Of a stretch of 38,551 nt of DNA, positions 16,191 to 24,675 are shown one piece after another. The DNA comes from an uncultured Christensenella sp. GTDB lineage: Bacteria > Bacillota > Clostridia > Christensenellales > DTU072. Every line of letters begins with the position of its first letter. Position 1 is the stretch's first letter. The translations under genes were made by a program, and so were the position numbers. Location: NCBI GenBank assembly GCA_905210905.1, contig CAJLYQ010000012.1, positions 1-38,551 of the forward strand. Direction: 5' to 3'. Below the pieces are notes generated by a model. It was not told where the DNA came from. It saw only the letters and a list, made by a program, of their open reading frames with translations, and made no database searches.

Positions 16191-16251
16191 GAAGCGTGCA
16201 TCCTTGCAATTCAAATAGCGAAGCGCGCGTTCTTGCAGTTCAAATCAGGTT
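16191..16251 (+). repeat. Two decayed tRNA-Thr-like fragments
   Basis: Two imperfect tandem pieces, GAAGCGTGCATCCTTG (from 16191) and GAAGCGCGCGTTCTTG (from about 16220), each run into CAATTCAAAT or CAGTTCAAATC. They resemble the anticodon 5' arm and T loop of the nearby tRNA-Thr with the middle deleted. The same GAAGCGCGCG(T/C)CCTTG start occurs at 16016 upstream of the tRNA. Confidence 0.45.
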
Positions 16252-16337
16252 AAACTTCGCTTTCGCTCCGTGGCGTTCGCGGTTTCACCGCTCGGCTGCA
16301 GCAACAAAAAAGCGATTCAACTTTTAGTTGTTTACTT

Positions 16338-16907
16338 CTATATTATAGTGTTGGTTGCGAAAGAAAAAACTTTCATATCGCTCGAACCGTCCCATACGGA
16401 CGCTCCGCAAAGCGAACAAATCGTGTCTTCGCCTACGGCAGACGCACCGCTTCCGTGCGAACAACCGTTTGCCACGGCATGCTCCTCGGCGGCAGGCATA
16501 AAACAGACGTAACTATCTTCGGTTGTTCTTTAACCGCTTCGTCTTCTTCGTCGTCGAAATCGTCTTTTTGCAAAATAACGTATTCTTCTTTCCTAAGGAA
16601 AAACTTCCCTTCCTCGAATATAAAACAAACTAGTTTTCCGAAATTGTAAAACGCGATGAACCAGGTGGAAAAAATAATCGCGTAGAGAGTTTCCCGGAAC
16701 AATCCGCCGAGATAGGAAATTACCAGGGCTCTCAGTTCGACGTAAGTCTGCGCCGCTTCCTGTCCGCACAGCAGCAAAGTCATATCTTCCCCTGAGCGAT
16801 AAAAACAGACAAAGAACGAGCGTCGCGATTATGCTCGTCGCGACGAGAAATCTTTCTTTGAAAAACGCGTCCTTAACGCGCTTTTTTCCGAACGCAAATA
16901 TTCTCAT
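16338..16907 (-). pseudogene. Membrane protein with zinc-ribbon-like C-terminus, two frameshifts
   Basis: It begins well, with GGAG six bases before ATG at 16907 and MRIFAFGKKRVKDAF leading into a membrane segment. At about 16790 one extra G in a GGGG run shifts the frame. The new frame carries two or three more hydrophobic segments and an acidic stretch (DDFDDEEDE). Near 16505 a second shift is needed to reach a Cys-containing tail (EDTICSLCGASVWD) ending at 16340. Repaired, it would be roughly 185-190 aa. I do not recognise the family. The need for two repairs suggests real decay, although sequencing error at both sites cannot be excluded. Confidence 0.55.
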
Positions 16908-17208
16908 TCTTTCTCCGCATCGACGTACGCGCGTTTATGCGCAACGTCTTTTATCGTCGTTTAATTTTAACTTACCCCGAAAAAGTTTGCTCGTTTGTTC
17001 ACTTTCGTTAATCGTAGTCACGGCTTTCCTTGGGCGATTTGTTAAAGTATATTATCGAATACGGATACCTTAATATGCGTTTTTGGGTTTTCGTACTTTC
17101 AAATATGGTTGCGGTATTTGGTTTTATCCGCACCGAATCAGGCGGCGGATTGCGACGTCGTAAAACGTCGATTTTTCGGATTTACCGCAACGGCGGACGG
17201 CGCGGCGT
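16908..17208. other. Intergenic, no gene seen
   Basis: No supported gene, RNA or repeat here. It separates the decayed membrane-protein gene from the promoter of the phenylacetate-CoA ligase gene, and the two genes point away from each other. Confidence 0.5.
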
Positions 17209-17237
17209 TTGACAAAAGTTTTTAACTATGTTAAAAT
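17209..17237 (+). promoter_or_regulatory. Promoter of paaK-ACT
   Basis: TTGACA (17209-17214), 17 bases, TAAAAT (17232-17237). Confidence 0.75.
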
Positions 17238-17287
17238 TTTTACGAATATAAAAATACTGCGGATAAAACCGTTTTACGGAGATTTTA

Positions 17288-18601
17288 TTGTTTATGCAAA
17301 AGTACTATCAAGAGCAAATCGAGTGCGCTCCGCTTTCCGAGATCAAGGCGATGCAGAACGCCAAACTCGTAAAGCAGGTAAAGCACGTTTACGAACACGT
17401 ACCGTACTATCGCGCGCTTATGGAAGAAAAGGGCGTGACGCCGGACGACATAAAGACCACGGACGATATTCGTTTGCTTCCGTTTATTTCCAAAGCGGAC
17501 CTGCGCGACGCGTATCCTTACGGGCTTCTCGCCGTTCCTCTGTCCGAATGCGTTCGTATTCACTCGACGAGCGGAACGACCGGCAAACGCGTGGTTGCGT
17601 TTTACACTCAGCACGATATCGACCTGTGGGAAGACTGTTGCGCGAGAGCGATAGTCGCGGCAGGCGGCACGAAAGAAGACGTTTGTCAGGTTGCGTACGG
17701 TTACGGTTTGTTTACCGGCGGAGCCGGACTTAACGGCGGTTCGCACAAAGTCGGTTGTCTTACCCTTCCGATGTCGAGCGGAAACACCGAGCGGCAAATT
17801 CAGTTTATGCGCGATCTCGGCTCGACCATTCTTTGCTGCACGCCTTCCTACGCCGCGTACATCGGCGAAACGCTTAAAGATATGGGGCTTACCCCGGACG
17901 ATATTTCCCTTAAAGCAGGGATTTTCGGAGCGGAGCCTTGGACGGAAGCAATGCGCCGCGACATACAAAACTCGCTCGGAATTAAGGCGTACGATATTTA
18001 CGGACTTACCGAAACAAGCGGACCCGGGGTTGCGTTCGAATGTTCCGAACAATCGGGTATGCACATAAACGAAGACCATTTTTATGCGGAAATCATCGAC
18101 CCGGAAACGGGAGAAGTTCTTCCCGAAGGAGAAAAAGGCGAACTCGTCTTCACGTCGCTCGACAAGGAAGCGTTTCCCCTGCTCCGTTACCGCACGCGCG
18201 ATATTTGCGTACTTAACCGTTGCAAGTGCGGCTGCGGAAGAACGTTCGTAAAAATGAGCAAACCGATGGGCAGAAGCGACGATATGCTTATCGTGCGCGG
18301 AGTAAACGTTTTTCCGTCGCAGATCGAAACCGTTCTTCTCGAACAAGGCTACACGCCCAACTATCATATAGAACTCGACCGCGTAAACAACACGGACACT
18401 TTCGACATTTACGTCGAGATGACGAGCGAACAGTTCAGCGACACGGTTAAAGACCTCAGCAACAAAGAAAAAGAACTCGCTTCCGCGTTGAAAACGATGC
18501 TCGGCATCAATCCGAAAATGCATCTCGTTTCGCCGAAATCCCTTTCCCGAAGCGAAGGCAAAGCGGTGAGAGTGACCGACAAACGCAAACTGCACGACTA
18601 A
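17288..18601 (+). CDS. paaK: Phenylacetate-CoA ligase family protein
   Basis: Protein of 437 aa, full length for the family. It uses ATP to form an aryl-CoA thioester from phenylacetate or a similar aryl acid through an adenylate. Seen are the AMP-binding P-loop HSTSGTTGK (92-100), YGLTETSGP, the hinge-region RYRTRDIC, a Cys cluster (NRCKCGCG) and RSDDMLIVRGVNVFPSQIE of the C-terminal lid. In gut anaerobes it usually acts in aromatic amino-acid fermentation or recycling of aryl acids. GGAG at 17278-17281 is six bases from a TTG at 17288 and twelve from the next ATG at 17294, so TTG is preferred; the two starts differ by two residues. The ACT gene follows after 38 bases. Confidence 0.9.
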   Translation: MFMQKYYQEQIECAPLSEIKAMQNAKLVKQVKHVYEHVPYYRALMEEKGVTPDDIKTTDDIRLLPFISKADLRDAYPYGLLAVPLSECVRIHSTSGTTGKRVVAFYTQHDIDLWEDCCARAIVAAGGTKEDVCQVAYGYGLFTGGAGLNGGSHKVGCLTLPMSSGNTERQIQFMRDLGSTILCCTPSYAAYIGETLKDMGLTPDDISLKAGIFGAEPWTEAMRRDIQNSLGIKAYDIYGLTETSGPGVAFECSEQSGMHINEDHFYAEIIDPETGEVLPEGEKGELVFTSLDKEAFPLLRYRTRDICVLNRCKCGCGRTFVKMSKPMGRSDDMLIVRGVNVFPSQIETVLLEQGYTPNYHIELDRVNNTDTFDIYVEMTSEQFSDTVKDLSNKEKELASALKTMLGINPKMHLVSPKSLSRSEGKAVRVTDKRKLHD

Positions 18602-18639
18602 AAACGCCGAGGCAAAACCGAACGAATAAGGAGAACGCT

Positions 18640-19044
18640 ATGAAACAGATTTCCATTTTCATCGAAAACAAAAAAGGTAAACTCGCCTGCGTAACGAGCC
18701 TTTTGAGCGAACACGGTTTCAATCTCCGCGCGCTCAGCATTGCGGACACAGCCGACTACGGTATTCTCCGTATCGTTGCGGACGAAACCGAACAAGCGGA
18801 AAAACTTCTCACCGAAAACGGGTATCTTACCAAAATAAACGAAGTAATCGGCGTAAAAATCGAAGACAAAGCCGGCTCGCTTAACCGCATAGTCACCGCC
18901 CTGTCCGACGCCGACGTTTCCGTCGAATACACCTACGCGTTCACTTCGGTAGAACCCGGATACGCGATTATGGTCCTTCGCGTAAACGACAACGCCCACG
19001 CTTTAGCCGCTCTCGAAAAAGCGGGAATAAGCGCAAAACTGTAA
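18640..19044 (+). CDS. Tandem ACT-domain protein
   Basis: Protein of 134 aa made almost entirely of two ACT domains (about 1-65 and 67-134), small ligand-binding folds that usually sense amino acids. There is no enzyme domain. Genes of this type commonly follow phenylacetate-CoA ligase genes in Clostridia and archaea, so it is probably an amino-acid- or aryl-acid-responsive partner of the ligase. AAGGAGA precedes the ATG, and it is co-transcribed with the ligase gene. The ligand is unknown. Confidence 0.85.
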   Translation: MKQISIFIENKKGKLACVTSLLSEHGFNLRALSIADTADYGILRIVADETEQAEKLLTENGYLTKINEVIGVKIEDKAGSLNRIVTALSDADVSVEYTYAFTSVEPGYAIMVLRVNDNAHALAALEKAGISAKL

Positions 19045-19290
19045 TTTAGGTTCACCGAAACCGCGGTTCGGGATACCCTTACTTGCGAATAAACTTAAAC
19101 CGTTTCGCCTTGCCGAATTTAGCGGAGCGACCGGAGCGGACGGGAAAACAAGCCGCATAAATTATGTTTTGCGCTTGCGTACCGCCCTGCGTAAGCACGC
19201 TAAGCGGACGCGGCACACGCGATCGCGCGTAATGCGTGTATATAAATTTAAGAAAAAATTAAAAAAGTAAAGAAAAGTGCGGAAAAACCT
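19045..19290. other. Intergenic, no gene seen
   Basis: Apart from short palindromes such as CGCGATCGCG near 19220, nothing supported was found. No terminator with a clear T run follows the ACT gene, and no tRNA is visible. Confidence 0.4.
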
Positions 19291-19319
19291 TTGACAACGG
19301 GATTATTGTGTGTTATAGT
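19291..19319 (+). promoter_or_regulatory. Promoter of rpmG-secE-nusG
   Basis: TTGACA (19291-19296), 17 bases, TATAGT (19314-19319). A weak CACC-TTTGAG-GGTG hairpin with a T run lies in the leader before the GGAGG ribosome site and might act as an attenuator. Confidence 0.8.
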
Positions 19320-19367
19320 GTATAAGCACCTTTGAGGGTGTAATTTTTTTCGGAGGTAAAAAGTTTT

Positions 19368-19532
19368 ATGGCGACAACCGGAAGCAGAGTCAAAATCACG
19401 CTTGCTTGCACGGAGTGTAAACAGCGCAATTACGACAAGCAAAAAAATAAAAAGAACACTCCCGACAGAATGGAAGTCAAGAAGTATTGCAGATTTTGCA
19501 AAAAGCACACCGTTCACAAAGAAACCAAATAG
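19368..19532 (+). CDS. rpmG: Ribosomal protein L33
   Basis: A small protein of 54 aa from the large ribosomal subunit. It has four cysteines in two pairs (CTEC at 14-17 and CRFC at 41-44), the zinc-ribbon type of L33. GGAGG precedes the ATG. It is first in rpmG-secE-nusG, the conserved order of Firmicutes. Confidence 0.96.
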   Translation: MATTGSRVKITLACTECKQRNYDKQKNKKNTPDRMEVKKYCRFCKKHTVHKETK

Positions 19533-19547
19533 TTTGCGGAGGAAGCA

Positions 19548-19874
19548 ATGGCAAAGAATAAACTCGATTTACCCACTCCCAGCGTAGAACCGTCGGCAAA
19601 ACCGGCAGACAACGCTACCGCGGGTAAGAAGAACACGGCCACCAAAAAAGCGAACGCGAAAAAACGCAGACCCGCGGGAAAATTTTTCCGCGATATTATC
19701 AGCGAACTGAAAAAGGTCGAATGGGCTAAGTTCAAATCCACGAAGTCCAGCAAAGGCGTTCTTTCTCAACTCGGAACGGTTCTTCTCATCGTAGCGATAT
19801 TTATCGTTATCATTACCGCAATGGATTTGGGATTATCTGAACTGCTGAAACTGCTCGTAGGAGCGGGCGCGTAA
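19548..19874 (+). CDS. secE: Preprotein translocase subunit SecE
   Basis: Protein of 108 aa. The last 65 or so residues are a typical single-span SecE: amphipathic FFRDIISELKKVEWAKF followed by a membrane helix (LGTVLLIVAIFIVIITA). The first 45 residues are a lysine/alanine-rich, low-complexity extension. It clamps SecY in the export channel. GGAGG lies just before the ATG, 15 bases after rpmG. Confidence 0.95.
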   Translation: MAKNKLDLPTPSVEPSAKPADNATAGKKNTATKKANAKKRRPAGKFFRDIISELKKVEWAKFKSTKSSKGVLSQLGTVLLIVAIFIVIITAMDLGLSELLKLLVGAGA

Positions 19875-19925
19875 ACACGCGGACGGCTTTCCTAAAAATC
19901 AAATCTTTGGAGTGAAACACGCATA

Positions 19926-20483
19926 ATGGAAAATGAAAACACCGTTATTATGAATAAAACCCCGCAGTGGTACGTTATTCACGTATACTCTTCTTACGAA
20001 TTTATGGTAAAAAATAATCTCGAGAAGATGATCGAAAACAACCACCTTCAGGATTTTATATATGAAATATCCATTCCCGTTAAGGAAGAAATCGTCGAGA
20101 GAAACGGCAAGCGTAAAGTCGTGGAAAGAAAAAAATTTCCCGGATACGTTTTCGTTAAGATGATCCACACGCAGGAAGTCGGTTATCTCGTCATCAACAC
20201 GAGAGGCGTAACCGGTTTTTGCGGACCGCAAGGCAAACCCCTTGCCCTCACCGGCGAAGAAATTAAGAGAATGGGTCTGGAAAAACGCGACGCGGAAGAT
20301 TTCGACATCGCGGTGGGCGACCTTATCAGAGTAATAAGCGGCGCGTTCGAATCCAACATCGGCACCGTCGAAAAGATTTATCCCGATAAGGAAAAAGTAC
20401 AGGTTATGATGCAACTCTTCGGAAGAGAAACTCCCGTAGAACTTGAATTTAACCAAGTAGAAAAGGTCACGTCGAACGACTAA
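19926..20483 (+). CDS. nusG: Transcription termination/antitermination factor NusG
   Basis: Protein of 185 aa. The N-terminal NGN domain starts at WYVIHVYSSYE and contains KKFPGYVFVKM. The C-terminal KOW domain includes GDLIRVISGAFESNIGTV. It binds RNA polymerase and couples it to ribosomes or Rho. The ATG used gives about ten residues before the conserved core; a second ATG at 19956 lacks a ribosome site. Confidence 0.96.
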   Translation: MENENTVIMNKTPQWYVIHVYSSYEFMVKNNLEKMIENNHLQDFIYEISIPVKEEIVERNGKRKVVERKKFPGYVFVKMIHTQEVGYLVINTRGVTGFCGPQGKPLALTGEEIKRMGLEKRDAEDFDIAVGDLIRVISGAFESNIGTVEKIYPDKEKVQVMMQLFGRETPVELEFNQVEKVTSND

Positions 20484-20506
20484 GACCGATTTTTATAAGG
20501 ATAATC

Positions 20507-20530
20507 GTTATTATACAATAACTTTTATTT
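20507..20530 (+). terminator. Weak possible terminator after nusG
   Basis: GTTATT-ATAC-AATAAC followed by TTTTATTT. The stem is short and mostly A-T, so it may be partial or only a pause site. Confidence 0.3.
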
Positions 20531-20541
20531 ATATTATGGGA

Positions 20542-20575
20542 GAGCGGTAAAAATTCTTACTTACACTTTCCGCTC
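20542..20575 (+). promoter_or_regulatory. Leader hairpin upstream of rplK
   Basis: GAGCGG (20542-20547) pairs with CCGCTC (20570-20575), with an alternative inner GTAA/TTAC pairing. The rplK-rplA mRNA is autoregulated by L1 in known bacteria, so this leader is a reasonable place for an L1 site. The sequence itself does not prove it. Confidence 0.35.
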
Positions 20576-20608
20576 GTTTGTACCAAGTAGTCGAAGGAGG
20601 TATTGACT

Positions 20609-21034
20609 ATGGCAAAGAAAATTACGGCAGTAGTTAAATTGCAATTGCCCGCAGGCAAGGCGACCCCCGGCCCGCCGGTTGGTTCTACCCTCGGTCCTCA
20701 CGGTATCGCTATACCGATGTTCACCAAGGAATTTAACGAAAAGACTGCCAAGGAAGCAGGACTTATCATCCCTGTAATCATCACGATTTATGCAGACCGT
20801 TCGTTCTCGTTCGTTCTGAAAACTCCCCCGGCACCCGTTCTTATCAAGAAAGCGTGCGGAATCGAAAGCGGTAGCGCCGTTCCGAACAAGAACAAAGTCG
20901 CCAAACTTACCAAAGCGCAAGTCGAAGAAATCGCCAAGACCAAAATGCCCGACCTTAACGCGGCAAGTCTTGAATCCGCTATGAGTATGATCGCCGGTAC
21001 CGCTCGCAGTATGGGCATCACCGTCGAAGAGTAA
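20609..21034 (+). CDS. rplK: Ribosomal protein L11
   Basis: Protein of 141 aa, the usual length. The N-terminal domain has the conserved KLQLPAGKATPGPPVG and LGPHG, and the C-terminal rRNA-binding domain ends with SMIAGTARSMGI. AAGGAGG at 20594-20600 is eight bases from the ATG at 20609. An in-frame TTG at 20603 was rejected because it crowds the ribosome site. Confidence 0.97.
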   Translation: MAKKITAVVKLQLPAGKATPGPPVGSTLGPHGIAIPMFTKEFNEKTAKEAGLIIPVIITIYADRSFSFVLKTPPAPVLIKKACGIESGSAVPNKNKVAKLTKAQVEEIAKTKMPDLNAASLESAMSMIAGTARSMGITVEE

Positions 21035-21048
21035 GGAGGAGGCACACA

Positions 21049-21732
21049 ATGAAAGCAGGAAAAAAATATATCGATTCCTTGAAATCGTACGACAAATCCA
21101 AAGCATACGACAGCGCGGAAGCCGCTAAAATCGTTTGCGAAACCGCAAAAGCGAAATTCGACGAAACCATCGAACTTCACTGCAAACTCGGCGTTGACCC
21201 CCGTCACGCGGATCAACAGGTTCGTGGCGTAGTAGTTCTCCCCCACGGAACCGGACGTACGCTCCGCGTACTCGTCATCACCAAAGGCGCAAAAGCGGAC
21301 GAAGCGGTTGCGGCAGGCGCGGATATGGTAGGCGGCGAAGAAATGGTACAAAAAATCCAAGGCGGCTGGTTCGACTTCGACGTATGTATCACCACTCCCG
21401 ATATGATGGGTCTCGTAGGCCGTTTGGGTAAACTTCTCGGACCTAAAGGCTTGATGCCTAACCCCAAGAGCGGAACCGTTACGATGGACATCGCCAAAGC
21501 AGTTAAGGATGTTAAAGCAGGTAAAGTCGAATACAGAGTAGACAAAACCGCTATCATTCACTGCCCGATGGGTAAAGCAAGTTTCGGTGCGGAAAAAATC
21601 CTCGACAACTTCAACACCCTTATGGAAGCAATCGTAAAAGCGAAACCGGCGGCAAGCAAAGGCGTTTACCTTAAAAGCGTAACCATCGCTTCCACGATGG
21701 GCCCCGGCGTAAAAGTAAACTACAAAATGTAA
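21049..21732 (+). CDS. rplA: Ribosomal protein L1
   Basis: Protein of 227 aa forming the L1 stalk of the large subunit. It contains LPHGTGRTLRVLV, LGPKGLMPNPKSGTV and SVTIASTMGPGVKV, all hallmarks of L1. It follows rplK after 14 bases, with AAGGAGG before the ATG, and a strong terminator follows. The usual next genes rplJ and rplL are not here. Confidence 0.97.
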   Translation: MKAGKKYIDSLKSYDKSKAYDSAEAAKIVCETAKAKFDETIELHCKLGVDPRHADQQVRGVVVLPHGTGRTLRVLVITKGAKADEAVAAGADMVGGEEMVQKIQGGWFDFDVCITTPDMMGLVGRLGKLLGPKGLMPNPKSGTVTMDIAKAVKDVKAGKVEYRVDKTAIIHCPMGKASFGAEKILDNFNTLMEAIVKAKPAASKGVYLKSVTIASTMGPGVKVNYKM

Positions 21733-21758
21733 CTTACCTTTCGCTGATCGAAAAAACT

Positions 21759-21787
21759 AAGGCAACGGACAATCCGTTGCCTTTATT
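21759..21787 (+). terminator. Intrinsic terminator after rplA
   Basis: An 11-bp perfect stem AAGGCAACGGA (21759-21769) and its complement (21773-21783), three-base loop, then a T-rich stretch. Confidence 0.85.
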
Positions 21788-21804
21788 CTTCTTAAATTAC
21801 TATT

Positions 21805-22017
21805 ATGATTACGCTAAACGAAATACAAACTCGCTTACGGGAAGAACTCAAAGCAAGCGGACTTACTCAAACCGAAATCGCAAAAAGACTAGGGGTCAAT
21901 CAGTCCACCGTAAGCAAATATATGCGCATAGACAAGTTTCCGTCACTGGAAACATTTGCCAATCTATGTATAGTTCTCGACGTTTCCGCCAATGAAATTT
22001 TAGGAATAAAAAAATAA
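21805..22017 (+). CDS. Small XRE-type helix-turn-helix protein
   Basis: Protein of 70 aa, nearly all one Cro/CI-type DNA-binding domain (TQTEIAKRLGVNQSTVSKYM near 26-45). It lies only 21 bases after the rplA terminator stem. No ribosome site is visible before the ATG and no clear promoter is seen, so expression would depend on read-through or on a leaderless message. It ends inside the following terminator stem. Targets are unknown. Confidence 0.75.
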   Translation: MITLNEIQTRLREELKASGLTQTEIAKRLGVNQSTVSKYMRIDKFPSLETFANLCIVLDVSANEILGIKK

Positions 22018-22044
22018 AATCGCCCGATTTTCGGGCGATTTTTT
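22016..22044. terminator. Bidirectional terminator
   Basis: A perfect 12-bp stem AAAATCGCCCGA with its complement and loop TTT; A and T tracts at both sides let it work for the HTH gene and for ppx on the other strand. Confidence 0.9.
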
Positions 22045-22045
22045 G

Positions 22046-22891
22046 TTATAATTCGATATTTTTTAACTTTGCGTAGCCTTCAAGATTATCTTTCTCGCTT
22101 ACCGTAAGACGCGTGATTTTCAGGTAGTCCATAATCGCAAGGGCGAGTATTCCGCCGGCAGGGGCGACGAGTATTTTTTTGGGGTGCAAACCCTTAATTT
22201 TCGTTCTTTCTTTCACCGGCACGGCAAGGATTTTTTCCACGGCGGCTTTTACGTCGTCTTTCGTCATTACCGTATTATGTACTTTTTCCGGGTCGTAAGG
22301 GTCGAGTTCTTTCATTACGGCGCAAAGTTGCGACAAAGTGCCGCCTATTGCGATGAGTTTATCGAATTCGGGCACTTCTCCGTATTCTCTCACTCGCTCC
22401 GCCGCGTACGTCGCCTGTTTTTCGGCGCAAGGGGCGTAATCCTTTAGGCGAACCGAGCCTAAAGGCAGAGAATGAGCGTATCGAAGACCGTTTCGGTCGC
22501 CCACCGCGAGTTCGCTGCTCGCCCCGCCTATGTCCAGAACGGCTACCGTTCCTTCGCCGGGGTACGCTCCGCAAAAACCCGTTTCCGCTTCCTGACTGCT
22601 CGGCAAAATTTCGACTTTTGCGCCCGTTTTTAACAAACTTTCCGCAAATTCTTTGCCGTTTTTCGCCGCACGAACCGCCTCGGTCGCAAACGCGTACACG
22701 TTTTCCGCGCCGCCGATTTTTGCAAACTCGACGAAGGACTTTACCGCGTTTCTCGTCCGTTCCGCCGCCGCGTCGCAAATAACGCCGCTGTTCATAAGGT
22801 TTTCCGCAAGTTGCGTGTTTTCCATATACTTTTTACCGTTAAAAAGCAACCTTACCGAGTTGCTCCCAACGTCTATTATCGCGTTACTCAT
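22046..22891 (-). CDS. Ppx/GppA family phosphatase
   Basis: Protein of 281 aa with the actin-like ATPase fold of exopolyphosphatase and pppGpp phosphohydrolase. It shows IDVGSNSVRLL at the N-terminus, the second phosphate loop LDIGGASSELAV near 120-131 and IAIGGTLSQL. It lacks the extra C-terminal domains of long E. coli-type enzymes. Whether it acts on polyphosphate or pppGpp cannot be told from sequence. Its start overlaps the sigH stop by eight bases, so the two are coupled. Confidence 0.85.
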   Translation of the reverse strand: MSNAIIDVGSNSVRLLFNGKKYMENTQLAENLMNSGVICDAAAERTRNAVKSFVEFAKIGGAENVYAFATEAVRAAKNGKEFAESLLKTGAKVEILPSSQEAETGFCGAYPGEGTVAVLDIGGASSELAVGDRNGLRYAHSLPLGSVRLKDYAPCAEKQATYAAERVREYGEVPEFDKLIAIGGTLSQLCAVMKELDPYDPEKVHNTVMTKDDVKAAVEKILAVPVKERTKIKGLHPKKILVAPAGGILALAIMDYLKITRLTVSEKDNLEGYAKLKNIEL

Positions 22892-23477
22892 TTATAAAAA
22901 GTTCTTTGTTTTTCTTGATTTTCGTCTTTATCGCAAGCAAAATATTGTCCACTTTTTTCGTCGGCAACCCGGTTAAAGCGGCAATCTCGCTGTAAGTGTA
23001 CCCTTCGAAATAGTACTTAAGAACGGTTAATTGCTGTTCGGTAAACAGTGCGTTGAGTTTGCCGTAAAAACTCTCCGTTCCTTCCCTTTCTATGTATGTT
23101 CCTATCGGGTCGGAAACGTATTCCGGTGCGATATTGTCGTCCACGGCGGTAAGACTGACCGCTCCGTTAAGCGGTTTATGCTTGTTCCTGTTATGCGTTC
23201 TTAAAGCGTCTTTAATCTGCGAACCCACGCACATATTGACGAAAGTGACGAAATTGTCGTTCTTATTAACGTCGAAATCCCGTATCGCTTTCCATATTCC
23301 GAGCATACCTTCCTGCGCCAAATCGTCGCGCGTTCCGCCTTCGAGAAAATAGTTTCTCGCTTTGCTTCTCGCAATCCAGGCGTATCTCACGAGCAACGCT
23401 TCCTGCGCCTCTATATCGCCGTTTTGCGCCTTTTTTACAAGTTCTAAGTCGTTGGCGTTTTGTTTCTCGTCCGTCAT
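22884..23477 (-). CDS. sigH: RNA polymerase sigma factor, SigH type
   Basis: Protein of 197 aa. Region 2 (DDLAQEGMLGIWKAIRDFD near 51-69) and the region 4 helix-turn-helix (YSEIAALTGLPTKKVDNIL) are intact. Spo0H/SigH directs early sporulation and stationary-phase genes in Firmicutes. The rlmB-sigH order and the nearby rpmG-secE-nusG support the assignment. Confidence 0.9.
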   Translation of the reverse strand: MTDEKQNANDLELVKKAQNGDIEAQEALLVRYAWIARSKARNYFLEGGTRDDLAQEGMLGIWKAIRDFDVNKNDNFVTFVNMCVGSQIKDALRTHNRNKHKPLNGAVSLTAVDDNIAPEYVSDPIGTYIEREGTESFYGKLNALFTEQQLTVLKYYFEGYTYSEIAALTGLPTKKVDNILLAIKTKIKKNKELFINE

Positions 23478-23501
23478 AATCGTCCTTTCGTTCCCCTGTT
23501 T

Positions 23502-24221
23502 TTATAAATTCTTTTGTCTTAAACACTCGTAAACGGTGATCCCTGCCGCAACCGAGGCGTTAAGCGAGTTAATCTTCCCGTTCTGCGGCAATGCGACCAC
23601 TCCGTCGCAAAGTTTTTTCGTAAGCGCGTGTACGCCGTGTCCTTCGCCGCCGATAACGAACGCAACGTCGCCCGTAAGATCGGTCTTGTAAATATCGTCG
23701 CCGTCCATATCCGCCGCAAAAACTCTCACGTAGTTTTCCTGCAAAAATCTTATCGCGTCGTTTATATTGCCTACCTTTGCGACTTTGACGTAACCTGCCG
23801 CGCCGCAACTGACTTTAACGGCGGTGTCCGTCACTCCGCAACCCCTTCTCTTCGGAATAATAATTCCGCTTGCTCCGGCACACTCGGCTACCCTTATTAC
23901 CGCGCCCACGTTGTGCGGATCTTCTACTCCGTCGAGTATAACGATAAGCGCGCCTTTCTCGCCCTTGTTTTCCAGAAGTTCTTCGATTTCGCTGTACTTA
24001 AACTCGGTGCAAACGGCAATAAGTCCTTGATGTCTTCCGCTTACGCTAAGCCTGTCGAGCGCGCTCTTTTCCACTTGCTGAACGGGTATTTTTTTCTTTC
24101 TGCACTCGCTCGCTACTTCGTACGCTCCCCTGCCCGCTCCGTCTTTAAGAACCAGCACTTTCTCTATCGTCACGTCGCCGCGCAACGCTTCAATAACGGC
24201 GTTTCTTCCTTCGATAATCAT
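23502..24221 (-). CDS. rlmB: 23S rRNA 2'-O-methyltransferase, RlmB/TrmH type
   Basis: Protein of 239 aa from the SpoU family. The N-terminal substrate-binding part (GRNAVIEAL) precedes the knotted methyltransferase domain with DGVEDPHNVGAVIRVAECAG, VIGGEGHGV and LPQNGKINSLNASVAAGI, which form the SAM-binding trefoil knot. It most likely methylates a guanosine of 23S rRNA. It follows mrnC as in Bacillus. Confidence 0.9.
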   Translation of the reverse strand: MIIEGRNAVIEALRGDVTIEKVLVLKDGAGRGAYEVASECRKKKIPVQQVEKSALDRLSVSGRHQGLIAVCTEFKYSEIEELLENKGEKGALIVILDGVEDPHNVGAVIRVAECAGASGIIIPKRRGCGVTDTAVKVSCGAAGYVKVAKVGNINDAIRFLQENYVRVFAADMDGDDIYKTDLTGDVAFVIGGEGHGVHALTKKLCDGVVALPQNGKINSLNASVAAGITVYECLRQKNL

Positions 24222-24249
24222 TTTTTATTTCTCCGTATTCTTTATTTTG

Positions 24250-24675
24250 TCATTCCGAAAACATAGTTTCGGAATCCTTTTCTTCGTATATTGCTTTCAT
24301 AAGTTCGTTAAGTCTTTCGTCCTGCCCTGACAAAAATAAGTACCCTGCGACCGCTTCGAGCGCGGTGGCGAGTTTATACTCGGTAAGGCTCGAATGTTTC
24401 GGCACGGAATTAACGTGCGCGTTTTTGCCTTTCTTGAACACGAACAGTTCTTCTTCGGTAAGCAGCGGCATAAGGATTTTTGCTTTTCGCGCCTGATCGG
24501 GCGCGCAACAGACGTTGCCGGCGAGTTTATGCAACTCGCCGTTTTTATACGGACTTTCGCCGAAAACCCGTTCCCTTACGAAAAGCGTATGTACCGCGTC
24601 GCCGACGAAACTAAGGGCAAGCGGAGCGGCGTTTTTCAGTTCTTCCCGACTGTAAATTCGTCTGTCAGAGATCAT
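24250..24675 (-). CDS. mrnC: Mini-ribonuclease III
   Basis: About 141 aa: an RNase III catalytic domain (LSFVGDAVHTLFVRE and EAVAGYLFLSG) without a double-stranded RNA-binding domain. In Bacillus MrnC matures 23S rRNA. The start is set at ATG 24675, six bases after GGAG and overlapping the radC stop as ATGA; a TTG at 24687 lies inside the ribosome site and was rejected. It precedes rlmB, so two rRNA-processing genes are adjacent. Confidence 0.9.
   Translation of the reverse strand: MISDRRIYSREELKNAAPLALSFVGDAVHTLFVRERVFGESPYKNGELHKLAGNVCCAPDQARKAKILMPLLTEEELFVFKKGKNAHVNSVPKHSSLTEYKLATALEAVAGYLFLSGQDERLNELMKAIYEEKDSETMFSE

Noticed and set aside
20603..20608. TTG start two codons before rplK
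   Set aside because: Too close to the AAGGAGG site; the L11 family starts at the ATG 20609.
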